A DNA stretch of 5,543 nt from an uncultured Eubacteriales bacterium (GTDB lineage: Bacteria; Bacillota; Clostridia; Oscillospirales; CAG-272). The number at the start of each line of letters is the position of its first letter. Position 1 is the first letter of the stretch. Below the pieces are notes generated by a model. The model saw only the letters and a program-made list of their open reading frames with translations. It made no database searches and was not told where the DNA came from. The stretch is from contig CAKSUH010000115.1 in NCBI GenBank assembly GCA_934500855.1, forward strand, positions 1 through 5,543. The letters run 5' to 3'. Shown piece after piece: positions 1 to 5,543 of this stretch. Position numbers and translations under genes: made by a program.

Positions 1-464
1 AGGAGGTCAGCGTACTGCTGAGCATCGGAGATAACACCGTTTTCAACGGAAGTGCGCTCACGACCGTGACCTTTGAAGCGGGACGCACCAAGTCGCTGGT
101 GGTTGGACCCTATATCTTCTATGGAGCCAAAAAACTGGTCAGCATTGTTCTGCCCGACAACACGGTGTCAATCGGCAACTATGCGTTCTATAACTGCACC
201 GGACTGAAGGAGCTTGTGCTTCCCGAAACCGTAACCGAGATCGGCAGCAGAGCATTCCAAGGTTGCAAGAACCTGGCGAAACTCGTGATCCCCGCTTCGG
301 TTACCACCATCGGGAATCAGGCATTCCGCAACTGGCAGGCTTCGCAGACGATTTATGTTTCGTTTGCGGAAGATGCAGTTCCGAATACTTTCAATTCCTA
401 CTGGAAGTACAGCTGCTCTGCAACGATTGTTTACAACTACAAGGGCGAGCAAAGCAATAAGTGA
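1..464 (+). CDS. BspA-like leucine-rich repeat (LRR_5) surface protein, 3' end only
   Basis: This is the C-terminal end of a BspA-type leucine-rich repeat protein; the first full codon is at base 3, and 153 residues are visible before the TGA at 462-464. The reading frame is open from the left edge, so the true start lies outside the window; the internal GTG at 66 is not a credible start because repeat-like sequence precedes it. Three tandem 23-residue units start at visible residues F39, F62 and F85, with the pattern F..C..L..L.LP..V..IG..A. They are followed by a divergent C-terminal section (TIYV..., then a Trp/Tyr-rich stretch ending VYNYKG) that resembles the usual cap of these proteins. 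Family members are generally secreted or surface-bound and act in adhesion or binding, but no ligand can be inferred and the signal peptide is not visible. A hairpin terminator follows, so it is probably a separate transcription unit from the next gene. Confidence 0.88.
   Translation, partial: EVSVLLSIGDNTVFNGSALTTVTFEAGRTKSLVVGPYIFYGAKKLVSIVLPDNTVSIGNYAFYNCTGLKELVLPETVTEIGSRAFQGCKNLAKLVIPASVTTIGNQAFRNWQASQTIYVSFAEDAVPNTFNSYWKYSCSATIVYNYKGEQSNK
117..323 (+). repeat. Three tandem 23-residue LRR_5 repeats (69 bp units)
   Basis: Units run 117-185, 186-254 and 255-323, each starting with a Phe codon and ending with an Ala codon. Periodicity is exact at the protein level (23 residues) while the DNA has diverged. 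A fourth unit begins at 324 (FRNW...) but breaks down into the C-terminal cap. Confidence 0.85.
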
Positions 465-504
465 ATACCATGCAAGACAATCTGACTCTGTGAGGCAGAC
501 CGCG

Positions 505-537
505 GCATCCGCCGGGGGATAATCCCCCGACGGATGC
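505..537 (+). terminator. Candidate intrinsic terminator after the LRR gene
   Basis: Arms 505-519 and 523-537 pair over 15 positions with one C/A mismatch (512/530) and a 3-base TAA loop, including a run of five G-C pairs next to the loop. A T5 run follows at 546-550, eight bases after the stem, which is further than in a textbook terminator. It lies about 40 bases after the LRR stop codon and before the start of the next operon, consistent with ending the upstream transcript. Confidence 0.6.
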
Positions 538-577
538 TACTGTCGTTTTTAGGGAATCGACAAAATTTTCAAATTCC

Positions 578-606
578 TTGCAAGTTTTGATTGAAAAATA
601 CACAAT
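578..606 (+). promoter_or_regulatory. Weak candidate sigma-A-type promoter for the MoxR operon
   Basis: TTGCAA (578-583) and CACAAT (601-606) are separated by exactly 17 bases, each matching 4 of 6 positions of the -35 and -10 consensus. The site sits in an AT-rich stretch between the terminator and the first gene, where a promoter is expected, and would give a leader of under 40 bases. The hexamers are weak, so this is a positional guess. TTGCAA is also the core of the palindrome CTTGCAAG (577-584). Confidence 0.28.
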
Positions 607-622
607 CAGTCGCTTCCGCATG

Positions 623-630
623 AAAGGAGG
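623..630 (+). promoter_or_regulatory. Strong ribosome binding site for the 640 gene
   Basis: AAAGGAGG is a full match to the Firmicutes anti-Shine-Dalgarno sequence and ends nine bases before the ATG at 640. It fixes the start of this gene and is the strongest ribosome binding site in the window. Confidence 0.9.
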
Positions 631-639
631 AGACAAATA

Positions 640-1779
640 ATGTTGGAAAAAGACAGTTTGTTTAAGCAATACCGTCACAAAATGGTGCGCGAGGGGGTGC
701 TCTCGGCAATCAGCTTCGGTCTGATGATCGGTTCCGGCGCGGTCTTTGCATCGGCGCTGGTCTGCTGGCTGCTGAATTTCACGCGGATCCTGTTGCCGCT
801 CGCCATCGGCGGAGGCATCTTCGCAATCGCTTCCGTTTTGCTGTATGTGCTGAAGTTCCGTCCGTCCGAGCAGGCAATTGCCCGCAGGATCGACCGTATG
901 GGTCTTGAAGAACGGACGGTTACCATGCTCGGGCTGATGGGGGAGGATTCCTACTTTGCCCGCAGGCAGCGCGAGGATACCCGCGAGCGGGTAAAGCAGG
1001 TAAAGCCCGAGCAGGTTCGGGCAGGCTTCCCGCTCTTCAACCTGAAAGCCGGCGCGGTCGTGGCGCTCTGTGTGGCGCTGGTGATGGGTGCCGGCATGAC
1101 AACGGTCATGGGGCTGACCGAATCCGGTTTGATTCCGCCGCCGGATATCCTGCCCTCGGATGAACGGAAAGAACTTTTCTGCACCGTGACTTACCTGACC
1201 GAAGGGGAAGGCGACATCCTGGGCGAATCGGATCAGACCGTGCCTGTCGGAGGAGACGCGACAACCGTTACGGCGGTCCCGCAGGACGGCTGGATCTTCG
1301 TAAAATGGAGTGACGGAGTCAAGACTCCCGAACGGACGGACGGCGGCGTGAGCGATGACCTTGAGGTCACGGCGGTCTTTGAGGAGATCGGCGACGGCTC
1401 CGACGGCGATGATGAAGGCGGTTCGGGCGGCGACAAGGAAGCCGATACCAACCCGGATGTCCCGGACGACAACAAGACCGACGGTGCTTCTTCCGCAGGT
1501 TCGAACGGCGGCAGCGGCGGCGAAGGTCAGGGAGAGGGCGACAAGGGAGAAGGCAGCGGCTCCGGTAACGGCGGTCAGGAAGGCGGCGGAAAGGGCGACG
1601 GACGCGGAGACGGTGCGGGCGGCGGCTGGACCGAGGGCAACCAGGTGATCGACGGCAAGACCGACTACCGCGATGTGTACGATACCTATTATGACCAGGC
1701 AATGGAGATCATCCGGAACGGCGGAGAGCTGCCGGATCACCTCAAGGATTTCATCGAAAAGTATTACGGAAGCATCTGA
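640..1779 (+). CDS. Three-helix membrane protein with InlB-like (Flg_new_2) domain and Gly/Asp-rich linker, upstream of MoxR
   Basis: The protein has 379 residues, and the start is fixed by AAAGGAGG nine bases upstream. Hydrophobic segments lie at about 20-45, 49-72 and 135-158. The intervening loop 73-134 is rich in Arg/Lys and by the positive-inside rule is cytosolic, which puts everything after residue 158 outside the membrane. Residues about 180-249 look like a divergent InlB B-repeat/Flg_new_2 domain (VTYLTEGEGDI, then GGDATTVTAVP, GWIFVKWSDG and a closing VTAVFEE). Residues 251-330 are a low-complexity spacer with 32 glycines and many Asp/Glu. A 45-residue tail (335-379) contains DYRDVYDTYYDQAMEII and a final LPDHLKDFIEKYY. 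Two helices, a charged loop with a PSEQAIARRID motif and a third helix recall the N-terminus of DUF4175-type proteins encoded in MoxR operons, but that link is from memory and unproven. It is the first gene of the apparent operon, 84 bases before moxR. No enzymatic motif was seen; a membrane substrate or partner of the MoxR machine is the best guess. Confidence 0.85.
   Translation: MLEKDSLFKQYRHKMVREGVLSAISFGLMIGSGAVFASALVCWLLNFTRILLPLAIGGGIFAIASVLLYVLKFRPSEQAIARRIDRMGLEERTVTMLGLMGEDSYFARRQREDTRERVKQVKPEQVRAGFPLFNLKAGAVVALCVALVMGAGMTTVMGLTESGLIPPPDILPSDERKELFCTVTYLTEGEGDILGESDQTVPVGGDATTVTAVPQDGWIFVKWSDGVKTPERTDGGVSDDLEVTAVFEEIGDGSDGDDEGGSGGDKEADTNPDVPDDNKTDGASSAGSNGGSGGEGQGEGDKGEGSGSGNGGQEGGGKGDGRGDGAGGGWTEGNQVIDGKTDYRDVYDTYYDQAMEIIRNGGELPDHLKDFIEKYYGSI
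1387..1629 (+). repeat. Gly/Asp/Ser-rich low-complexity coding tract
   Basis: This tract encodes residues 250-330 of the membrane protein as imprecise GGC/GGA/GAC-type codon repeats, with no strict period. It probably serves as a flexible spacer between the InlB-like domain and the C-terminal tail. Low-complexity tracts of this kind are prone to length changes by replication slippage. Confidence 0.75.
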
Positions 1780-1846
1780 TTGTCTGCCGATGTCCGCAAT
1801 CCCGTGCCGACGGGCAACAGAAAAAACGAGATTTTGAGAATTTGAG

Positions 1847-1853
1847 AAAAGGA
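1847..1853 (+). promoter_or_regulatory. Ribosome binding site of moxR
   Basis: AAAAGGA ends ten bases before the ATG at 1864. It is weaker than the site of the first gene. The 84-base gap before it has no T-run terminator and no convincing promoter, so read-through from the upstream gene is likely. Confidence 0.55.
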
Positions 1854-1863
1854 AAACAAGAAC

Positions 1864-2925
1864 ATGATCACAGAGGAAAGCATCCTGCAGTTCAGCAAGA
1901 ACTGCGAGAATATCTTCACCCAGATCCGCCGCGATGTTATCGGTCAGCAGGAAGTCGTGGAGGGTACCGTAATCGCGATGATCGCGGGAGGAAATGTCCT
2001 GCTTGAGGGAGTTCCCGGAGTCGGAAAGACCCGTTTGGTCCGCACGCTCGGGCGTGTGTTCGATATGCCGTTCTCCCGTATCCAGTTTACGCCCGACCTG
2101 ATGCCCGCGGATGTAACGGGTACCAACATCATCGTCAAGGGCGAGGACGGAAACTCGGAATTCCAATTCCAGCCCGGCCCGATTTTCAGCAACATCGTGC
2201 TTGCCGACGAAATCAACCGTGCTACTCCGAAAACGCAGTCGGCTCTGCTGGAGGCGATGCAGGAGCACACGGTTACCGTAATGGGCGTTTCCCGCAGAAT
2301 GAAGGAGCCGTTCTTCGTGCTTGCAACGCAGAACCCCATCGAGCAGGACGGTACCTATCCGCTGCCCGAGGCGCAGATGGACCGTTTCATGTTCAATCTG
2401 ATCGTTCCCAACCCGGGACTGGATGAACTGATGGCGATCGTCGATATGACCCAGAAAACGATGGAAGAGGTCTCGGAGCCTGTTTGCAGCGGCGAGGAGC
2501 TTCTGAAAATGCGCGAGACCGCAAATCAGGTTCCCGTAGCCGAGGAAGTCATGCGCTATGCGATGACGCTCTGCTCGGCAACGCACCCGGGAAGCGACTG
2601 CGCGTCGGAAGCGGCGAAGAAGTATGTGCGGCTGGGAGCCAGCCCGCGTGCGGGTCAGGCGCTGATCTCCGCAGCAAAGGTCAAGGCGCTGATGAACGGT
2701 CGCTTCAATGTGTCCTACAGCGATGTGAACGCGCTTGCGTATCCCGTCCTGCGCCACAGAATGAAGCTGAACTTCGAAGCGATTGCCGATCGCGTTGCGC
2801 CCGACGCCATTGTGAAAATGATCATTGAGGAAGTCGGCTCGCGGTTCGGTCTGAACCCGAAAAAGGAAGAAGCCGCCGAAAAGGCGGAGACCAAAAAGGG
2901 GCGTTTCTCCGGTAAAAAAGCCTGA
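1864..2925 (+). CDS. moxR: MoxR-family AAA+ ATPase
   Basis: This 353-residue protein is a full-length MoxR-class AAA+ ATPase that is expected to form a ring and remodel partner proteins using ATP in the cytosol. Walker A is GVPGVGKT (49-56) and Walker B is IVLADEIN (111-118, with D115 and E116). The family block RIQFTPDLMPADVTGT spans 72-87. Sensor 1 lies in LATQNPIEQDGTYPLPEAQ (153-171), which runs into MDRF with a likely Arg finger at R174. Sensor 2 is GASPRAGQAL (258-267, R262). The C-terminal lid domain is intact (about 210-330), followed by a Lys/Glu/Ala-rich tail (333-353) likely to be disordered. No transmembrane segment is present. It sits directly before a DUF58 gene and a BatA-like gene, the classic MoxR neighbourhood. 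All catalytic motifs look intact. The symbol is a family name; the specific substrate is unknown. Confidence 0.97.
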   Translation: MITEESILQFSKNCENIFTQIRRDVIGQQEVVEGTVIAMIAGGNVLLEGVPGVGKTRLVRTLGRVFDMPFSRIQFTPDLMPADVTGTNIIVKGEDGNSEFQFQPGPIFSNIVLADEINRATPKTQSALLEAMQEHTVTVMGVSRRMKEPFFVLATQNPIEQDGTYPLPEAQMDRFMFNLIVPNPGLDELMAIVDMTQKTMEEVSEPVCSGEELLKMRETANQVPVAEEVMRYAMTLCSATHPGSDCASEAAKKYVRLGASPRAGQALISAAKVKALMNGRFNVSYSDVNALAYPVLRHRMKLNFEAIADRVAPDAIVKMIIEEVGSRFGLNPKKEEAAEKAETKKGRFSGKKA

Positions 2926-2995
2926 CGGCTTTCGGGAAACGGTCATATCCAAAGAAAGGATTTATTTGCCGAGGCAAGCTCTTTGTGCCGAGGTC

Positions 2996-3003
2996 AAAGG
3001 CGG
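2996..3003 (+). promoter_or_regulatory. Probable ribosome binding site of the DUF58 gene, within a small hairpin
   Basis: AAAGGCGG differs from AAAGGAGG at one base and ends 12 bases before the ATG at 3016, a rather long spacing. Its first bases lie in the right arm of a possible 5-bp hairpin (CTTTG 2981-2985 with CAAAG 2995-2999), which could partly mask it. An in-frame TAA at 3004-3006 rules out any upstream start, so ATG 3016 is the first possible one. Confidence 0.4.
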
Positions 3004-3015
3004 TAAACAATCAGA

Positions 3016-3912
3016 ATGAAGACATCCTATCTGAACGACGCATTTTTCAGCCGATTGGAAACCTGTGCGCTCAACCTGCGCTCGGATCTTTCGGGGTTTT
3101 TCGGGGGCAAGCACCTTGTAAAAACCTACGGGCAGACGGTGGAGTTTGCCGATTACCGGGAGTATATGCTCGGGGACGACATCCGGCGGATCGACTGGAA
3201 TCTGTACAGTCGCTTTGAGAAATACTTTCTGAAGCTGTTCACCGACGAAAGACAGATGCACACGCAGATCTTTCTGGATTGCTCCGCATCCATGGGAAGG
3301 GTTTATCCGGGCAAAGCCGCCTACGCAATCGCGGCGGCGGCAGCGCTCGGGTTTCTGTCTGTCCACAACACCGACAAGGTGTCCTTCAAACTGATGAAGG
3401 GGGACCGCGCGGAGGATCCTTACGGCGTGCTGGTCGGGAAAAAAGCCTTTTTCCGCGCGATTGCGTCGCTGGAACAAACCGAGTTCGACGGCGATACCGA
3501 TATTGCCGCCGCGGTGACGGGCTGTGAAACCGGAACGCGCGACGGTCTGACGGTTATCATTTCGGATTTTCTGACCGACAGCAACTGGAAGAAGGCGGTG
3601 GATTTCCTGCAATACAAGAACCGACAGGTCCTGCTGTTGCAGATTCTGACGCCCGAGGAGCTGGACCCCAACTACAGCGGAAATGTCAATCTGGTTGACG
3701 CGGAGGCGGCAGATCCGTTTGACGGTCGGAATATGCGGCTGAAGATTACATCCGGTATGCTTGCGGCTTACGAGGAAGCCATGCAGGATTTCCTTGCCGA
3801 CATGAAGTCGTTTTGTTCGTCCCGTGACACGGGCTATATTACGGTGAACAGCAAAGAGCCGATTGAGCGTGTGCTGTTCGGTGAGTTGCTGAAAGTAGGT
3901 ATCATGCAATGA
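3016..3912 (+). CDS. DUF58 domain protein with vWA-like fold (MoxR partner)
   Basis: This 298-residue protein carries the DUF58 signature near its start: VEFADYREYMLGDD (42-55) followed by IRRIDWNLYSRFEKYFLKLF (57-76). DUF58 proteins contain a von Willebrand A-like fold. Here FLDCSASMG (86-94) provides an intact D-x-S-x-S metal-site motif (D88, S90, S92), and GDTDIAAAV (159-167) and VIISDF (180-185, D184) look like the second and third metal-site loops. There is no signal peptide or membrane helix, unlike the DUF58 versions with N-terminal helices, so it is expected to be cytosolic beside MoxR. DUF58 proteins are commonly encoded next to MoxR and are thought to act as adaptors or co-chaperones; the exact role here is not known. 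The start is the first ATG after an in-frame stop. Its end overlaps the next start codon by four bases, suggesting translational coupling. Confidence 0.94.
   Translation: MKTSYLNDAFFSRLETCALNLRSDLSGFFGGKHLVKTYGQTVEFADYREYMLGDDIRRIDWNLYSRFEKYFLKLFTDERQMHTQIFLDCSASMGRVYPGKAAYAIAAAAALGFLSVHNTDKVSFKLMKGDRAEDPYGVLVGKKAFFRAIASLEQTEFDGDTDIAAAVTGCETGTRDGLTVIISDFLTDSNWKKAVDFLQYKNRQVLLLQILTPEELDPNYSGNVNLVDAEAADPFDGRNMRLKITSGMLAAYEEAMQDFLADMKSFCSSRDTGYITVNSKEPIERVLFGELLKVGIMQ
3892..3899 (+). promoter_or_regulatory. Ribosome binding site of the BatA-like gene, inside the DUF58 end
   Basis: AAAGTAGG, one mismatch from AAAGGAGG, ends nine bases before the ATG at 3909. The ATG at 3904 is in the DUF58 frame (its Met297) and is not the start of the next gene. 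The spacing supports initiation at 3909 within the ATGA overlap. Confidence 0.65.
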
Positions 3913-5543
3913 GTTTACTTGCCCCGCTTGGTCTGCTGGGTCTGCTTGGCGCAGGTGTTCTGATCTTTATTTACCTGATCAAGCCGAACTATCAGCAGAA
4001 ACTGGTTTCCAGTACCTATATCTGGAAACTGAGTCTGAAATATAAGAAAAAACGGGTGCCGATCAGCCGCCTGCGGAATATTATGATCTTCCTGTGTCAG
4101 TTTCTGGCACTGACCGCGTTCGGACTTCTTCTGGCACAGCCGGTGATCCGTCACATGACCGGGACCACGAAAAACGAAAAGGTGGCGATTATCGACGCCT
4201 CTGCCGGAATGATGGTGGAGAACAACGGAAAAACCCGTTTCGAGCGTGCCGTGGAACAGGTCAAGGCGCTGGCGGAAACCACGCTTTCCGCCGAGGACGG
4301 CGCGCTGAGCGTCATCGTGGCGGATTCCGATGCCTACCTGCTGGTTTCCCGCGCAACGGCGGAAAATCTTCGGGATGTCACCGCAAAGCTGAACGCGCTT
4401 TGCAGCGACGGTCTTGCCTGCGGCTACGGGAGCGCCGATATGGACGGTGCCGCCGAGTTGGCGGAAGCCGTTCTGAAGCAGAATTCCGAATCGGAGGTCC
4501 TGCTGTATACCGCAACGGAGTATGTCAACCGCAACGGATTCAATGTGGTGGATGTTTCCGCCTCCGACGATTGGAATGCCGCGGTACTCAACTGCGTGCC
4601 GACCCTTTCGGAGCTGACCAACACCTATTCCTTCCTTGTGGATGTCGGGTGTTACGGCAGGTCCAAGGCGGTGGCGGTCTCCTGCGAGCTGTTCGGCGTA
4701 AACAAAAAGACCGACAGCAACGGAACCGTGACAAGTCCCGGCGTGAATCTGAGCGCAACCAAAACCGAATACTTCAGCGATGCCGATCCCTCCAAGACGA
4801 TTGAATTCACGATGGAGGACTTCGGAGCCGACGCGCCGATCATCAGTTTTGAATATATGTATGTACATATAGATGAGAACGACGGCTTTGAAAAGGACAA
4901 TACCTTCAATGTTTACGGCGGCGAGAAGCCCGTGCTTCGCATTCAGTATGCAAGTACACAGAAGAACAACTTCTTCTCGGGCGTTCTGCGTTCCATGCGG
5001 CAGTCGCTGATGAATACTTACACGCTGGATATCAAAACGGTTGCCTATGCGGACGCAAAGACCGAGGGATTCGACTTCTACATCTTTGAGCATCGGATGC
5101 CGGACGAAATGCCGACGGACGGCGTGGTTCTTCTGGCGGACCCCGACAAGGCGCCGAGCGGAAGCGGACTGGAATTCGGAGATTCGGTGTCGGTGGACAG
5201 CTCCTCGACGCTGGCTTCCGGAATTTCGCACCCGCTGACCGATCATGTCAATCCGGACCGCATCACCGTGGCGAAATACCGCCGCGTCAATTCGTCGGAC
5301 GGCTACGGGGAGTTGCTGTATTACCACGGCGACCCGATCCTGCTGGTGAAAAACGACGCGCGCGCAAAAACCGTTGTCCTGACGCTGGACCTGAACAACT
5401 CCAGCCTCGGTGTGATTCTCGATTTCCCGGTGATGATGTACAACCTGTTTTCCTATTTCTTCCCGGCGACCCTGACGGGCAATGCCTTTGAGGTGGGGGA
5501 GAGCGTGACCGTGAATGCAAGGGGAACCGACGCGATGCTGGAC
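3909..5543 (+). CDS. BatA-like membrane protein with degenerate vWA domain, 3' end cut by window
   Basis: The frame is open from ATG 3909 to the window edge, giving 545 residues with no stop, so the C-terminus is missing. Helix 1 (about 2-24) and helix 2 (about 58-80) flank a loop with ten Lys/Arg and no acidic residue, and KLVSSTYIWKL (31-41) fits the BatA N-terminal (aerotolerance regulator) family. The basic loop predicts that everything after residue 80 lies outside the membrane. A vWA-like domain follows (about 90-205), but its metal motif reads IIDASAGMM (94-102), D-x-S-x-G instead of D-x-S-x-S, and the usual Thr loop reads GYGSADMDG. Residues about 225-340 look like a beta-sandwich (CARDB-like), ending in DENDGFEKDNTF. 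Residues about 341-520 resemble the glutamine amidotransferase-like part of large BatA proteins, with GISHPLTDHV (438-447), GDPILLVK (474-481) and FPVMMYNLFSYFFP (506-519). A final membrane helix is expected beyond the window. It is coupled to DUF58 by an ATGA overlap. The domain calls are by eye; the BatA-type membership is the firmest. Confidence 0.88.
   Translation, partial: MSLLAPLGLLGLLGAGVLIFIYLIKPNYQQKLVSSTYIWKLSLKYKKKRVPISRLRNIMIFLCQFLALTAFGLLLAQPVIRHMTGTTKNEKVAIIDASAGMMVENNGKTRFERAVEQVKALAETTLSAEDGALSVIVADSDAYLLVSRATAENLRDVTAKLNALCSDGLACGYGSADMDGAAELAEAVLKQNSESEVLLYTATEYVNRNGFNVVDVSASDDWNAAVLNCVPTLSELTNTYSFLVDVGCYGRSKAVAVSCELFGVNKKTDSNGTVTSPGVNLSATKTEYFSDADPSKTIEFTMEDFGADAPIISFEYMYVHIDENDGFEKDNTFNVYGGEKPVLRIQYASTQKNNFFSGVLRSMRQSLMNTYTLDIKTVAYADAKTEGFDFYIFEHRMPDEMPTDGVVLLADPDKAPSGSGLEFGDSVSVDSSSTLASGISHPLTDHVNPDRITVAKYRRVNSSDGYGELLYYHGDPILLVKNDARAKTVVLTLDLNNSSLGVILDFPVMMYNLFSYFFPATLTGNAFEVGESVTVNARGTDAMLD

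Larger units (their letters stand above)
465..639 (+). other. Intergenic region between the LRR gene and the MoxR operon
   Basis: This 175-base gap contains the terminator hairpin, an AT-rich stretch (about 551-605), the weak promoter candidate and the strong ribosome binding site described separately. It also shows an imperfect dyad, TTTTCAA (566-572) and TTGAAAA (591-597) around CTTGCAAG (577-584), which could be an operator. No small ORF with a ribosome binding site or RNA gene was recognised. Confidence 0.5.

Noticed and set aside
1..8. AGGAGGTC at the left edge as a ribosome binding site
   Set aside because: It lies inside the continuing LRR reading frame (Glu-Val codons) and no start codon follows at suitable spacing.
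1355..1648. Arg/Ala-rich + strand frame inside the Gly-rich tract
   Set aside because: It is an alternative reading of GGC/GAC-type repeats in the membrane protein; composition is extreme and there is no ribosome binding site.
1801..1814. CCCGT-GCCG-ACGGG hairpin between the first membrane gene and moxR as a terminator
   Set aside because: The stem is only five pairs and is followed by an A-rich stretch rather than a T-run, so termination is unlikely; the genes are probably co-transcribed.
2484..2828. Frame inside moxR encoding 114 residues
   Set aside because: It overlaps the conserved lid domain of MoxR in another frame, with no ribosome binding site or recognisable motif.
391..2952. Long minus-strand open frame (853 codons)
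   Set aside because: It runs in exact codon register with the + strand genes at 640-1779 and 1864-2925, so it stays open only because those genes avoid TTA, CTA and TCA codons. Its product is His/Arg-rich with no domain, and the + strand proteins have clear families and ribosome binding sites.
2962..5327. Minus-strand open frames at 2962-3909 (315 codons) and 3915-5327 (470 codons)
   Set aside because: Both are in register with the DUF58 and BatA-like genes and arise from the same codon bias; the second ends exactly at the reverse complement of the lone TTA. No recognisable protein features.

Overview
The window looks like a chromosomal piece of a Clostridia-type Firmicute, most plausibly a gut Oscillospiraceae/Ruminococcaceae relative. 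The reasons are a strong AAAGGAGG ribosome binding site, a BspA-type leucine-rich-repeat surface protein, an InlB-B-like (Flg_new_2) extracellular repeat, and moderately high GC with C/G-ending codons. This placement is inference from gene content, not a database match. All genes supported here are on the + strand; no tRNA, rRNA, CRISPR array or mobile element was seen.

Layout. Bases 1-464 are the 3' end of a BspA-like LRR_5 gene with three exact 23-residue repeats and a C-terminal cap. A strong GC-rich hairpin (505-537) followed by a T-run closes that unit. An AT-rich spacer (about 551-620) holds a weak candidate promoter and an imperfect dyad. Four co-directional genes then form an apparent operon: a three-helix membrane protein with an InlB-like domain, a Gly/Asp-rich linker and a conserved-looking tail (640-1779); a MoxR-family AAA+ ATPase (1864-2925); a DUF58 protein with an intact von Willebrand A metal-site motif (3016-3912); and a BatA-like membrane protein with a degenerate vWA site (3909 to the window edge, still open). 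The last two overlap by 4 bases (ATGA).

How they fit together. MoxR ATPases are commonly encoded with DUF58 and BatA-type vWA proteins, and are thought to act as chaperone-like remodelling machines whose vWA partners present or bind the substrate. Here MoxR and DUF58 have no membrane segments and should be cytosolic. The charge distribution of the two membrane proteins predicts that their large C-terminal parts lie outside the membrane. The substrate cannot be told from the sequence. The operon core is a known type; the least described part is the first gene, whose N-terminal architecture recalls DUF4175 proteins but whose outer part is an InlB-like fold and a Gly-rich spacer. I found no clear evidence of a wholly new system.
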